Assembly: GCF_050436995.1 (NCBI RefSeq)
Contig: NC_134758.1
Span: 3,162,001-3,226,000, forward strand
Reading direction: 5' to 3'
Length of the DNA stretch: 64,000 nucleotides
From: Anticarsia gemmatalis
Taxonomy: Eukaryota > Arthropoda > Insecta > Lepidoptera > Erebidae
The translations under genes and the position numbers were made by a program. Within the stretch, counting starts at the first letter, position 1, and every line of letters starts with the position of its first letter. Shown piece after piece: positions 1-12,024 of this stretch. The notes below the pieces were generated by a model. The model saw only the letters and a list, made by a program, of their open reading frames with translations. It had not been told where the DNA came from and did not search any database.

Positions 1-1250
1 ATGCAACGCTGCATTTAAGATACCAAAAACCTACATAATATTATTATGAATTAATATGGCTATAAAAATCTATCTACCCACAGTCTTGGAAGTAAACACG
101 CGTCAAAATATAAATAAAAAAATCCTTCATTTTACAACCGTAAATACACGAGGCTCTTTGTTCTCACCAATCTTTTGTAAAGTCAACATTATAGTTGAAT
201 GGTGAAAAAACATGAATGAATTCCGGCCCATTTCTCTGCGCCACGTATTTCATTGCTTCCTCAAAAATATACTGTACACAAGTAATTTCTTTTAAGGTAG
301 AACTACATTAGGCCGATCGGTTTCTTACAATTACTTACAATATCGATACGCAAAATGTTTGCTATAAAATTAGCCTTTTTATATATGAACCTTTAGTTAA
401 TGGTTACCATGGTATCTAGGTTTGTAGGGCTGTATTTTATTATAGGCGTCATAGTACTATCACGCCAATTCCTCGACTAGGAACACATATGTGAGTTATA
501 CGGTTGTTTCAAATACAAAAATATTGTACTAGTATTTGTGACTTCTTTACTTAATAAAATCAAAGACTGATCGACTGTTAAGAATGTCGTTATTATCATA
601 ATAGTCATTTCCACACAGGTACGACAAAGGAGACATAATTATCATGTTCCTATCACTATCTTTTTTTGACAACGCAGTAGCTATCCACAAAATTTGTATT
701 TTATATTCTGTAAATCTATTTTTCCGACAAATTCTTATAGCGAATGCTCGCTCGTCAGTACTGAGTGTAGAAAACCGCTCAAACAAGACATCTTCGTTCT
801 CGTTCCAATGTAGTTGCACCTTAAATCTCTACCGTGATATAGACGTGCGATTTTTGAAAGAAAATGAGCGAGTGTTAGCCGGTCGATACGACGCTGGCAC
901 GCGATGGTGTTGTAAGTGTAAATCCTAACAACTACCTAGTTTTTACAGCCATTTATTTTTCTTATAGAATGAGATACGGATTGATGTGAAATATGATTTA
1001 TGGCTGTTTTATTTTTGCAGTTGTTTTGATCATAATAAGCTGGTAGAAGTTTATTTTATAGTTTATACTTATGATACATTTAAAATGTTCTGTTTTATTC
1101 GAGTATCTGCTACTTTTTTCTTGTAATAGAGGAGTATGAATTCCTCCAAACACTGTCTTTCAGAAAAAAAATGTAATTACGTTTTAGTGTATTGTAGAAA
1201 TTAAACACAATACATAGTCTCCCTGAGACTACAATCCAGCGACATATCAG
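1..1250. other. AT-rich noncoding stretch
   Basis: I see no gene, RNA gene or recognisable transposon here. Short frames on both strands around 550-930 overlap each other and have no codon or motif support. The only small landmark is a ten-base palindrome TACCATGGTA at about 405-414. Its neighbourhood (to about 430) is loosely repeated near 34687-34715. Confidence 0.6.
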
Positions 1251-1252
1251 AT

Positions 1253-1284
1253 TTCATGTTACAGTGGTTTCACTGTAACATGAA
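1253..1284. repeat. Perfect hairpin, 14-bp arms, 4-nt loop
   Basis: The left arm TTCATGTTACAGTG at 1253-1266 is followed by GTTT and then its exact reverse complement at 1271-1284. This is one of a set of perfect short-loop inverted repeats in the window. No transposon ends flank it. Confidence 0.85.
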
Positions 1285-1672
1285 TGTACTAAATTTACTA
1301 TTAACTTGATTAACATCGTTAAGAGAATCACTCATACGGAGTTTATCGTCATTATTATAAAACATAGCATTTGATTATTGTGTTTTAGTTTCTTATCTTA
1401 TACTCTCAACTGCTTCTCATACGAAATAATTTTACTTCTCTACTAAAGTGTTAAAAATAGTGGTAATTTTAAACACATCAGTATATGTGCGCCGTCGAGA
1501 CAGATTTTAAAATAAACAGCCTTTTTCTAGGCCGACCTAGTTTCACAAATACTATGTTAACAATGTACACTTTGACTAAACGATACCTACCTAGTACCTA
1601 GTTTGTGTTTTAATATTACAAATGTATTTGATATAAATAAAATGATAACATTTCATTACAGGTATATTTGTT
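1285..1672. other. AT-rich noncoding stretch
   Basis: No coding frame or repeat is recognised. The sequence leads directly into the retrotransposon tail that begins at about 1673. Confidence 0.55.
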
Positions 1673-1927
1673 ACTAGCTGACGCGCGCAACTTCGCTTGC
1701 GTCACATAAGGGAGAATGATGAAATTTTCCCCCGTTTTTGTAACATTTTTTACTCGTACTCTGCTCCTATTGGTCGTAGCGTGATGATATATAGCCTACA
1801 ACCTTCCTCGATAAATGGGCTATCTAACACTGAAAGAATTTTTCAAATCGGATCAGTAGTTCCTGAGATTAGCGCGTTCAAACAAACAAACAAACAAACT
1901 CTTCAGCTTTATAATATTAGTATAGAT
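1673..1927 (+). mobile_element. Lepidopteran LINE/SINE-like 3' tail, copy A
   Basis: This is a copy of a repeat family present three times in the window (also 8021-8270 minus and 53485-53747 plus). It starts with ACTAGCTGACGCGCGCAACT, has a CCCCGTTTTTGTAACATTTT block, a CTATTGGTCGTAGCG block, and AATTTTTCAAATCGGATCAG. It ends with a run of CAAA units, then CTTCAGC and TATAATATTAGTATAGAT. The order is the same in all three copies. A small frame open across it is only read-through of the repeat. I recognise it as a common lepidopteran non-LTR-type tail; the exact family name is uncertain. It lacks any protein-coding part. Confidence 0.8.
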
Positions 1928-3780
1928 GACAAAAACGAGAAGGAATGGGGAATACTTTTTGATTCTTACATTTCTGGCTAGCTTCTGTCGTCTATGTCCG
2001 AGTTGACAATTTTCCTTGAATGAAAAGTATTCATATGTAGGCTTTTAAAACTATGTATTGTACTAAGTACCGTTTACTAGAGCTAAGTTTTAACTAAGCC
2101 TTTTTATATGACAGATAAAATCATCCCCACTACATAAACACTTTTTGCATATTATAATATACATAGAGTGTATCATAGTCAAATGCCAATTAAAAATCAC
2201 CCTTTATATTAACCCACACAACGTGAGGCAATCCGGGCGCCCAACCTAGTCTAATATAATACACATACAGGGTGTTGTTATTTAGGTTAAACATGCATCG
2301 GCTATAGTTAAAGCCCCGTGTGCTCCTCACTAGTCACGTGCGGCGGGTTTGCTTACGTTATTCTATGATAATAACGGGATACCATCTCACACGGATATAT
2401 CTAGAAATACATCGAAAATTATAGGTTATATTTAAGTTTTACTTAATATACAGAGATAATAATCACATAATTTTCACCCACACTCGAAACACAGTGTCTC
2501 GACACACGCTAGTTGGAAAGCTACAAGCTCGCGTGTCAGTATTTTTCGTTCCATTTACCATTGCGTGTCGTACACAGTTATCACGCCTTGTGAACCCCAT
2601 CCCGGTAACTCGGGGCGTAATTTTTACGGTGAAATTACTTGAATTATATTATCATGACGGTCTATTTGATACGTTTGATCGGCGATAGGTAATAATTTGG
2701 TGCTATTTGCCGTAATAATTGTGAAGATCGGCGGGAAATATTTGTTCAAGTTTGTTTGTATTTTGGTTCTTGAAAGTACTCAAAGAAAGTATTTTAAATA
2801 TAATACTACGATGATGAACGAAAGGCTTAGATATCTATGGGCTTGGCCCAACGTTATATACGTCCATCACGATATCTAAATAAAAATATATAACAAAAAC
2901 TTTGGTACTCTTTTTGTATGACAACGTATTGTATTGCAAACAAAAAAAGCAACTAAATTTTGTAATGATCGTACCAATCGGTGCTTTCTGGTACATATCA
3001 GACACATGCCTACCCCTGTTAGAAAAGGGTGTGATTTTGTGTAAAAAAAATGTACAAAAACAAAGGCACCTAACATTTTTAAGTCAGCATTTAAAATAAC
3101 AAGTCATTTTAAAATACGAGCTAAGCGTCACCTTAGTGTCGTATTCAAGTGCTTAGTAACAAAACGTTGTAACTTAATATACAGTGTAAACAAAGTTAGT
3201 CTAGCGTTTGTATAATTAAGACCTTTTAATTCTTACGCCACCACATGATGTGAGGGACAAAAGTCTCCTTTAGTATTCTAATTTGTACTCGTGACTTGTT
3301 TGCTGAGAGAAATAATTTCTACAGTGTTTCTACAGCGTACGGTTCTTTTTGTATGGAGAATCTGTGACTTGAGTGTCATTGCATAGGGTTTGTTTTCGAT
3401 TCCGAGGATTTTTGTTTTATTTGCAGAAATTTATTTTATTATCGGTTTTTTAAAGGAGGATGATCTCAATTCGATTGATAGTATCTATCGGACTCATTTG
3501 CACACATACACGATTGAGCTGTGATTTTTACTGACCGTTATCGCTTGAATTAGTAAAACCCTTTACGTTAAGATACTTAGAATTTTGCAATTTGCAGTTG
3601 CACAAATACTGTTTACGGGTAATGCGAGTCAACCTATAGAAATGTGAGTTTCACAGACCACACGTTATTTTTTACTTCTGCTCAAATAATATTAACAAGA
3701 TACACCGTATGTCAGCTCAACTTTCGTATTTTACAATAAAAAAATCACCCAAAGAATATTACCTCAACAACAAAAAAATA
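1928..3780. other. AT-rich noncoding stretch with a short transposon-end-like motif
   Basis: No gene is supported. At about 2267-2278 the motif ACAGGGTGTTGT resembles the ACAGGGTGTT start found in many lepidopteran repeats. Similar scraps occur near 11432, 35640, 48983 and 51051, but no full element can be drawn. The segment around 2300-2350 (GCCCCGTGTGCTCC, CACGTGCGGCGGG) is GC-richer than its surroundings. Confidence 0.5.
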
Positions 3781-3816
3781 TCTATTGACATTCATAAGTC
3801 CCACATCAATGACAGA

Positions 3817-3824
3817 TGACGTCA
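3817..3824. promoter_or_regulatory. Perfect CRE palindrome TGACGTCA
   Basis: The full eight-base consensus for CREB/ATF-type bZIP factors is present. It is one of six perfect copies in the window. Whether it is used is unknown. Confidence 0.4.
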
Positions 3825-3957
3825 GAATACGTCACCATAATCTGTCAGTTGTCATCCAAAGTAATTGTCACTTGTGACATAACTCTTATTGTCACTGCTG
3901 GACATTACCGTCAGCCTATTTGCGAACCTTCCGGCCAGTCCTAAGCAAACAAGCAAG

Positions 3958-4044
3958 ATGAATAAAGCTTTAGGGTGGTTATACATGGGGACGCTCACCG
4001 TTTTCACCCCGCCCGATAATGGTTACTGTTTCAAGTGCAATTGA
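3958..4044 (+). CDS. Possible 28-codon micro-ORF, unrecognised
   Basis: An ATG with the good insect-type context CAAGATG opens a 28-codon frame ending in TGA at 4042-4044. The peptide has a hydrophobic front (MNKALGWLYMGTLTVF) and a short tail with two cysteines (YCFKC). It follows the CRE-containing island. Frames of this length occur easily by chance, and no splice donor is obvious at the end, so it could be a real small peptide, the start of a spliced exon, or nothing. Confidence 0.12.
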   Translation: MNKALGWLYMGTLTVFTPPDNGYCFKCN

Positions 4045-4200
4045 GGTTATGTTAGTTGATAGGACTTTCTGTCTACAAAGTAGACTTGAACGATCTGTGC
4101 CGTTGGTAATGTAGAGTGTCGAAATTTTGCCGTTTAAAATGTACTGCTAAAATTGTTTCTACAGCGCCCGCTAGAGGCGCTCAGCAGAGTTTCTTAAAAA

Positions 4201-5750
4201 AAATCTCTATAGTAAGCCGGTTTTCGATAGTTGTGAAAAATTGTATGTACTCATAATAATGTAAGTCGGTTGAAACGTCTGGTAATAATAAGCCTTTAAA
4301 ATTGTCATCGTGTTTTAGACGTGTTAATCAATTTTGTATAATAAAGCAATCGATGTAATAAAGTTAGTTTGTAACCTTTGGGTGTTGAAAGTAACTAAAG
4401 ATATCGCTCAGTCAGCGATTTTGTCCCCAAAAAATATAAAGGGTAGAACTCTCTGACAATTTACACTAGAATTTCAGAGGAATCTAGTCTTTTTCACTCT
4501 AGTTTCTGGTTGGAAAACGTTCGTAAAATATAACCGTTCTATGACCGGGTAGATTGTGGCCGTAGGTTTATAGTGCTAAAAATTTTACTCGACAAGTTTA
4601 GAGTATGTTTCATTTCCTTTGTAAATATGGTGAGAGATAAAACTTGGGCCTCTTTGTTCTAGTAATGCTTTGTTAGGGACAGGTGGGCTTACAAGTTTGA
4701 AGGCTTTACGCACCTATTTACAAATGTAGTTTTGGTTTTATATCTTGTTTTGGCATTGCTTTATTCTGTTAGGTATAGTCGTAAATTATACGTGCGAGTT
4801 AGAGACACGTACTTAATGTAAATATGGTGTAATGAATCTATGATTGTTATCTTAATTGATAATAATTGTTTTTGAAATTTAATTTTACCTCTGAAGCATT
4901 TTTGAGTTTGTAATATAAATAAATAAATAAATTCACCCATATTTTAATTATCAGCGATATAGACAACGTAATCTACTAATCGTTGTCTGTCTCGTATGAG
5001 TGCTTTAAAATATCCTTCGGGAAAAATCTATCCCTAATGAAAATGAGGTACTACTGATTGAATAGCTTCTAAAATAAATAAAAATCGAAGTCGTGTTTGC
5101 CGAATGATCGAGTCATTGAGGTATTATCATTCTTTTCAATCTTTTTGATCGCTCGTTAGACAGATTGGAACAAAGTTAGTTAATTCCCTGTTAGTGGTTT
5201 TCATGAAGTCTTTTCTACTCATTTTATGTTTATAAGACGATTACTTCTTTGCGCTACCGTAATTCTTGGTATATAATTAATTTATTTTAAGTTAATTTCT
5301 TTCTGAGAAATTTATTCTTTATAATTTCGTATTAAAAACGATTCTCATTTTGTGTAGCGAGTAGTTAAGTAACCCTGTGATTAAAACTTTTTACGTGACA
5401 GAAGTATTGTCTTGGCAACAAATGAAACCAAATTGCAGTAACCGCTTAGTATCCTCTTCTATTAAACCGCTATGCCAATGATAGCATCTCTCTCGTTGAC
5501 AGACCAGTTATAACAGGTTATAAAAGTCTTAGTACCTCATTCTACATTTATATCACTGAATGTGTAACTAAAAGCTCCATAATAGTATGAATAACTTCAA
5601 CTTTGTCTACCTGCGACATTTCCATCCACCTAAATATAAATCTGACCCGAATCCCCGCCGTAACCCACTTCACTTATAGAATACTCAACGATTTTTTGTT
5701 CCTTAAAAGAATGAGAAAATACCTCGTCTATTGGCAATATTTTCAGTATT
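4201..5750. other. AT-rich noncoding stretch
   Basis: I see no coding region. An AAAT tetranucleotide run lies at about 4915-4933. No named repeat is recognised. Confidence 0.55.
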
Positions 5751-5960
5751 AACCATTTACGTAGATCAATAACGAAGCCTCAACGTTTGGCCCAACATTA
5801 TCGGCCCTCCTTTCTCTCTCAGAATCAATGACATTATCATTTCTCATTTAAAAAATGGCGCCGGAGTGGGAAGTTGAGGGGAAATTACTCAATTCGCCAA
5901 GATCTTTTACAGTTCATTAATTCCCCAGATTGGGCCGTCCAAATTCACGGGCCGAGAAGG
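5751..5960. promoter_or_regulatory. GC-richer island, candidate cis-regulatory sequence
   Basis: Between AT-rich flanks this patch contains AATGGCGCCGGAGTGGG, TCATTAATTCCCCAGATTGG and GGGCCGTCC. Complex, non-repetitive sequence mixing homeodomain-type TAAT/ATTA cores with GC-rich words is typical of conserved noncoding elements in insect developmental loci. This is inference from composition; no long frame is present. Confidence 0.25.
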
Positions 5961-8020
5961 GACGGACTTGGGTGTTTTTAACTCGCCAAAGTTGTGCCTA
6001 GGTTTTGTTGAAACTGTCTTGAAACGTGGGTAGTAAATAAAGTCGGACTAAATTGTGTTTGTGTGGGCTCTACTTGGAACAGTGATAATTTGTTGGAATG
6101 GAAGTGAAATCTTTCCGTTGAGTTGTTTTGTGGTTGAACATTTTTTTGTTGGGTTGTGACGTTGTTTTGTTACTAGGTTAAGACGATAAGATTTACGTGA
6201 TGAAATAACAAGTGCTTTATAGAGATTTTGCGCTTGTTCCCTTATACAATGTTCTGAAAACACTACGATAAACCTTTTCAACCAATTATTAAATCATTTT
6301 ACTCATTTTATTTTATTTGGTAACTATATATTTTTTTTCAATCCATCCCTGCGTATTTAGTATTACAGTTTGTTGGTCCCCCGACCCATAGAAAATGCGA
6401 TTACAACGAAGCAACGTGAAATAAACCTCAATTTAATTTTACGTATGGTTGGACCTTGAGTCCTCCAACTTTTGGTCATAAATATCTTTGATGAACTAAA
6501 GCATTTAAAATGCATTAATGACGTGAAAATTAGAAAACTTTTTTTCTCTTTTCTCGGAGACCGAATGAGATTGACGAAAAAAATTGAAAAAATCTTAATA
6601 AAAGTTCACCCCTGGTTCGCGGACATTTCCCTTGCGAGCTCTTTAAACGAGAATATGTAAGGAAGAATCTTTTTAAGGGAAGGCCTTATTCTGTTCATCC
6701 ATTGTGACGAAGTGGTAATCAGATCCAGATGCAATTATGAGTTCTAATAATAGATGGGTAAGGTTGAATATTGATTGCTTTGTTTCGTAGAATTGTAGGT
6801 CACAATCGGTTTTCAATGGTGTTTCGTAGAAACCTGTCCAGTCACAAGAGAAACTTGATTGACATCAAATTACAGTATCTACAGAGCTATATTCTAGACC
6901 TGTCTTCATTTCAAAATGCGTACTGTCATCATGTAAGGAAAGGTCATTATCATTTCACAAACGATTGAAATTGAGGTCATATAATACTTGTTAAATAAAA
7001 TTGTGGCCTTAATTCGGCTTTATTATTAATGTTTTTTTCTATCAACTAAGTAAAAATGTACATTGCTCTAGGCCTAATGTAATAAGTTAATATAATATTA
7101 TTAAAATTATTGTCTCGAAAGGTCACTTACTTCATAAGTAAAGTTATTCCTAAAAGTCAATTTTCTTAAGGAAATAAAGTATTAGCAAAAAGTCCGAGAA
7201 AAACTGTTCTTATTCCATTATTATAATTATGCCGTAGGGTAAGACTAGGACAATGTTAAAGGTCAAAGGTCAAATTGTATGTGTCCAATATTATAAAGGT
7301 CACAATAATATGTTACTTTGAATGTGGATGAAATACCTAACATGATAAGTCTGTTTTATTTTTTCTTTTTGAAGTATTTGGTAATAGTAAAAATAAGACA
7401 GAACTTTGTGTTTGATCTTACATAGTAAAATGGAAATTTAGGATAGTATATACAATATAATTTACTAAGCAGCTGTGAAAGCACTACAGTGTGAATATAA
7501 GCTAGAATGTCAGTGAGTTTACACAGCGTGTTGCCAAATGTAAAAATTGTCTCGTTACCAACATTCGTTATTCTGATGTTGGCCAACATTGAAATGTATC
7601 CTGGAATCAGGGTTGTCAATTTGATATAAATATTCTTTTCCAACTATTATATTTGTATATGCAATTAGTCTATTGGCTTCAAAATCTATTTCCGTAATGT
7701 CCTCACTTCAACTCCCGGCAGTAAAATCTTATCAAAAATGAATCATACATATAATAAAAACGCATGCAATAATGAACAAGACTTAATAAAAAAAATCCAA
7801 TTTTTCCGAATTTATTAAAATCCCGTTGGGAGATGTGTTACAAAACAAATTTCCGAAATATGTACGTTGAATTATTGATAATAATGTGAGATTCGAGACA
7901 TAATGTTAGTGAATGAAATGAGTGCGTTCCTCTGAGACCCATGACTTGTTTTAAAAGAAAGCTCCCAAGGTACATCCTTGTGTATTTGTTTATTATGTTT
8001 TGCACATTTCTGAATGAGTA
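5961..8020. other. AT-rich noncoding stretch
   Basis: Short frames near 6048-6281, 6472-6660 and 7356-7643 have no recognisable motifs or splice context and look random. No named repeat is seen. Around 7255-7305 AGGTCA words recur (AAAGGTCAAAGGTCAAATTG, then AAAGGTCACAATA). AGGTCAAAGGTCA is a direct repeat with one-base spacing, the classical DR1 arrangement bound by RXR/HNF4-type nuclear receptors, at about 7260-7272. Confidence 0.5.
7260..7272 (+). promoter_or_regulatory. DR1-type nuclear receptor motif
   Basis: The sequence AGGTCAAAGGTCA has two AGGTCA half-sites in direct orientation with one base between them. In insects such sites bind HNF4 or USP-type receptors. A third half-site follows about 30 bases downstream. 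Function is inferred from the motif alone. Confidence 0.35.
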
Positions 8021-8270
8021 AATATAATATTATAAAGTTGAAGAGTTTGTTTGTTTGTTTGTTTGTTTGAACGCGCTAATCTCAGTAATTACTGGTCCGA
8101 TTTGAAAAATTCTTTCAGTGTTAGATAGTCCATTTATCGAGAAACGTTATAGGCTATATATCATCACGCTACTATCAGTAGGAGCAGAGTACCAGTGAAA
8201 AAATGTTACAAAAACGGGGAAATTTTTTAACGCTTATGTAACGCAAGCGAAGTTGCGCGGGTCAGCTAGT
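8021..8270 (-). mobile_element. Lepidopteran LINE/SINE-like 3' tail, copy B
   Basis: This is the inverted copy of the family at 1673-1927. Read on the minus strand it starts ACTAGCTGACCCGCGCAACT, keeps the ACGGGG/TTTGTAACATTTT and GTAGCGTGATGATATATAGC blocks, then has CGGACCAGTAATTACTGAGA, a CAAA run of five units, CTTCAAC and TATAATATTATATT. Relative to copy A it lacks a few bases after CTTGCGTTACATAAG and has ACTGATAGTAGCGTG where A has TTGGTCGTAGCGTG. Confidence 0.8.
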
Positions 8271-8328
8271 GAGTAAATAAAATATTATGGCCAATATTTT
8301 TACATGTAGATGAATTCGACAACATCAG

Positions 8329-8376
8329 TTCCAAAATTTTGAATTTAATAGCACTAATAAATTCAAAATTTTGGAA
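8329..8376. repeat. Perfect hairpin, 19-bp arms, 10-nt loop
   Basis: The left arm 8329-8347 (TTCCAAAATTTTGAATTTA) is matched exactly by its reverse complement at 8358-8376. The loop is ATAGCACTAA. The arms are AT-rich but the match is perfect over 19 bases. Confidence 0.85.
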
Positions 8377-10892
8377 TGTGTGCTTGCAATATTATTATTG
8401 TAAGCTTTCAAACAAGTACTTAGAACCTAGTTGCAGTTCTGCTTTTTATAGAAAATAAAAACGAGTGTATTCTCATAATACGTATAGAAAGAATACCTAA
8501 AACTCTGTTGCAACAGTTTAGTTTGAAAAATATTTTTCCGTATATGCGTTTTCAGTGAAAAATTGCGAGTAGATTTATTTCTATATTATTTTACCTGTAT
8601 AATGTACTGACTAACAAACAGCAGAATAAATGAAACATTTCTGACTGAATATTCTAAAATATTGAGTGCCCGGACTGATAACTAGTTTCTTAAACTTTTT
8701 TGTTCAATGGCTTTGAAATATTTTGTACGCAACTTTTTTATAGATAGCTCTCTTCTAAGTAATATCAATTAATTTCTACGCTTATAGCATTTTACAGTAT
8801 ACTACATTGGGTGAACTATTATGGTGTTATCCTTGTGTCAGTCAGTCTTGCAATCTATCTGAACAATTTGTACTGACCGGTGAGTATGTGCCAAAGACGC
8901 ATACCACATTCTCCAAATAGGTAAATTGCTATATTCTCAAACGATACTCAATTTTCAGTTACATTTAAGTCCGCAGGTCACTTTTACGTGTTTTTAGCAC
9001 AGAGACTATTAATTTTTAATTCTTAAAATTCTATATTAATTGGTCCGTTTATTATCAGTATTTACTAATAAGTGATGTTCTTTGGTCTCCGCCATATTAT
9101 GTGTGTATGTGTGTATGAGTACACAATTTTAGCAAAACAGCACATATATTAAAAATGGTTGCACTAAAACTTCTTCGTAACATCCATTACAAGCATAGCA
9201 CAACAAATTATAGTATATGAGAATTTTTCAGAGAATTTACACTAAATGTAACGTGAACGAACGGGGAAATTGAAAACAGTCAACTCGTTATAAAGCCGAG
9301 TACACCATTTATCTTCATTCGGTCTTTCAATGGAATTCTCGACGACGTTAGCCGCAGTTCAAACGAACTACTTATTATTTTGAACAGTACCGGCTTAACG
9401 ATTTGGAGGAGTAAAGGCACCTGGTCGCGTGCCGCTGCCAGAACTATGAATCGAATGTTTGAGTCTTTTTTTAATATGTTTGCGAGTTGTGGCCGATGAG
9501 TTTGTCTTGTGTTTGTTCAAACATATCGTATTGGTTTTGTGTGAAAATATTTTTAATGTAGGATGTAAATGTGAAGGTATGAAAAAAAAAGTAGACTTTC
9601 GGAATTTAGTTTTTCATAGTAAGTATAGAGTAGTTACATATTTCAGAAGCAAAATTAAATTTTGATTATGTGCTATAATTCCTAAATAATATACATTATT
9701 AGTCTTAAAATCTATTACTTTTATACTATAATACAGGCTGAGTAATTTATTTTGTTTAAAAAATAAACGATTATTTATCTGTCACACTTTACCTGAGCAC
9801 ATACTAAGTCTAATAATAGTAATCATTAGTAATATATTTAGTTTAATCTATTTCAGTAGTTGTATAATTGCTAAAGATATGTTAATTAAAACGTATTTGT
9901 CAACTGATATCTAGTGAACCGAGTTATGTGTGCATTGAACTATGATGTTACGCCGCGATACCATTGTATACATACATACATACATATTAATATGTATACA
10001 TTTCATAAATGTCACTGTATACATATATGTAGTATATGTAAAACAAGTTGACGTATAGTTTGTGTACATTTTATATTTCAGAGTAAATTAAAAGTAATAT
10101 TTTAGAGAATATTGAAATTTTAATAACTTTAATAGTTGACTGTAAATATTTGAGCGCTGTTTGTTTGATGAAATATTATTAAAGTTATCATCAATCATAT
10201 TATGGGCTTATAATTATTAAAATTATACCAAAGCTCATAACGTTTAAGTTGATCCGCCCAGCTCCCCTCGCCTCTTCTAGACTTTCATCCTCTGTTTCAG
10301 CTACTTATTTTTGAAAATAGTGCATGATGAATTTCATCAAAGTTGACCCATCTATTTAGATGTCAAAGTATGCATTTGCGTTATTTAGCATCGGCTTGCC
10401 TTATCAGTTAGAATTTTGAGAGTAGTTTTCATACATTTGCTGACACTTGATTTATGAAACTGGCCGTAAATAAAGATTCTTAAGATGTCAACAATAAAGT
10501 TCTAAATGCAACGTATGTAAATAACTGGTTCGGTTTGGCAACGTATAACGTTTGACGTCTCGCCAAATAACCTCACATATTACCCGGCTACATTCTGGAG
10601 GTAAAGGATCTTATTATTGAACATCGCTGGCATCGACTCTTGAAATTGGTTGGCTTATAAGTTACTATGAGCTGTTTGTTATTGAAAGTTTCGAACGGGA
10701 AAGCTGTGCATAAGATGATTTTGTGACAGTTGTAATAGTTAATAGTTTGTTATAGATATTTTGGCTGCTATTGATATTCGTCTACCTATTTTATAAGGCT
10801 ATATTGTGTTTCGAGCTGCTATTTATTGGTAGTTCATAAAACAATATAAATTATTGACTGCCTACATGGCGCGGTCGGTTATGTATGATTAT
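8377..10892. other. AT-rich noncoding stretch with a CATA microsatellite
   Basis: No gene is supported. A run of about five CATA units sits at 9967-9986, followed by partially mirrored TATGTATACAT words. A 12-base AT-rich inverted match (ATAACTTTAATA) flanks 10130-10180. The frame at 9459-9665 has no recognised motif. Confidence 0.5.
9967..9986. repeat. Short CATA microsatellite
   Basis: About five tandem tetranucleotide units lie here, with further TGTATACAT words nearby (9990-10040). Confidence 0.7.
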
Positions 10893-10980
10893 CTGATCCC
10901 TATTACATGGGACTATCATTGTCAATGGCGAAACTTGGGTGTATTCCATACACCTTTGGGTATAACAAGCGTGATATAGT
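10893..10980 (+). mobile_element. Fragment of lepidopteran non-LTR retrotransposon tail (TTACATGGGACT family)
   Basis: The words CCCTATTACATGGGACTA, AATGGCGAAACTTGGGTGTA and CACCTTTGGGTATAACAAGC occur in this order. The same words in inverted orientation are found at 18486-18630 and 57511-57655. The family is a LINE tail I recognise from lepidopteran genomes; the exact name (possibly a Zenon-like CR1) is uncertain. No coding part is retained. Confidence 0.6.
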
Positions 10981-11550
10981 CTAACAAAAATATGATTATA
11001 ATTCTCTATTAAATAGCCAATAATCTAGTTTTAAAAGGCTTTGAAATTTAATAAACAGATTCCTGAAATAATAACCTAAATATACCGCTATATATTTATA
11101 GGAGAATTCTTCGAAATACCTTAAAAGATACTACAATTATGTATCTAATTGTAACATACATTCGTATCAAGAAACATTAGGCATTCAAGTCGGTGTAACA
11201 AGTTGTGTAATACGCAAGTCAAATAAACTCCCTGTACAAACTTAACAGCGTTAAAGTACATATTAGAAGTACTTGTAATAGAGGCCATACACGCACTTGG
11301 CAAATTATTAAGACTATACCAGAAGTATATTTGCAAAACAATCGTTATTTGTAAAAAATTGACTTCAACGAAAGTCTATATTCGATTTTTTATGTAATTC
11401 TTCTGACAAAAGGCAAGTCTATAGGCATACAGGGTATAAGACTTACTAACTACTAATTTTACTTAATAACTATGCTTTAATCATTTGTGTAGGAAACTGA
11501 AAATATCGAAAGTTTTTTTATAATAATATTTTTTTTTAATATATTGAACG
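10981..11550. other. AT-rich noncoding stretch
   Basis: Nothing recognised. A CATACAGGGTATAAG word at about 11428-11442 is a weak transposon-end-like scrap. A long T run at 11529-11538 precedes the open frame that follows. Confidence 0.5.
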
Positions 11551-12024
11551 TTGTTTATAATAACTGAACACAATTCAGTAATTTTATGCATCAGAAAACA
11601 GATTACAAGCGTACAGGATAATCAGAAAAGATCATTTTTCATATCCAGTCCAAAATGTGTTGGTAAAACTTTTATTACCAGCTCGGCAGTACAACATCTA
11701 CCAAGACAAGCCAACACATATCATTTTCAATACCTTAACAATCTCATTCACATAGGAAGTTACCCAGAATCTCCTCAGAAAGATCTATCCGGTACCTCAG
11801 CTATTCAGGAACATGTTCATTGTGATACAAACATATCGTATTACTATCTAGTTAATAGGAGCTATTCTGCTAATGGTCTGAAATCCGGTTGGACATCTAG
11901 ATTGGCTCAGATAACGGATGTAACTTACCTTAGTCATGGGGAGGAAGACGCTAAGATCCTGATTAAACTTCTCATTAAAAACAGCCTTTGTGTGTTAAAC
12001 AATATGAGCAACATCAAATTGTGA
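11551..12024 (+). CDS. Unidentified 157-codon open frame
   Basis: This is the longest closed ATG-to-stop frame outside the retrotransposon. I do not recognise the protein. Residues about 29-39 read FFISSPKCVGKTF. This loosely resembles a P-loop of Pif1-type Helitron helicases (FFI..P..xGKTF), but the first glycine of the Walker A motif is serine and nothing after it matches a helicase. The rest is polar with no membrane segment or cysteine pattern. A T-rich tract and TCAG lie at about 11565-11578, so the true coding part could be a terminal exon starting there. It could equally be decayed transposon sequence or a chance frame. Confidence 0.22.
   Translation: MFIITEHNSVILCIRKQITSVQDNQKRSFFISSPKCVGKTFITSSAVQHLPRQANTYHFQYLNNLIHIGSYPESPQKDLSGTSAIQEHVHCDTNISYYYLVNRSYSANGLKSGWTSRLAQITDVTYLSHGEEDAKILIKLLIKNSLCVLNNMSNIKL

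Larger units (their letters stand above)
3781..4200. promoter_or_regulatory. GC-richer island with CRE and CTCF-like motif (possible regulatory region)
   Basis: Against an AT-rich background this stretch has repeated GTCA/TGAC words (CATCAATGACAGATGACGTCA, GTCACTTGTGAC), a perfect TGACGTCA at 3817-3824, a ten-codon-scale GC-rich patch after 3940, and CCGCTAGAGGCGC at 4168-4180. The last resembles the insect/vertebrate CTCF core. A regulatory or promoter role is inference from motif density only. Confidence 0.3.

Noticed and set aside
1697..1981. A 94-codon plus frame
   Set aside because: It runs through retrotransposon tail copy A and reads through the CAAA run; the other copies do not keep the frame.
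9967..9986. Possible CRISPR-like or satellite array
   Set aside because: It is only a short CATA microsatellite. No spacer-repeat structure exists anywhere in the window, and the sequence is eukaryotic.
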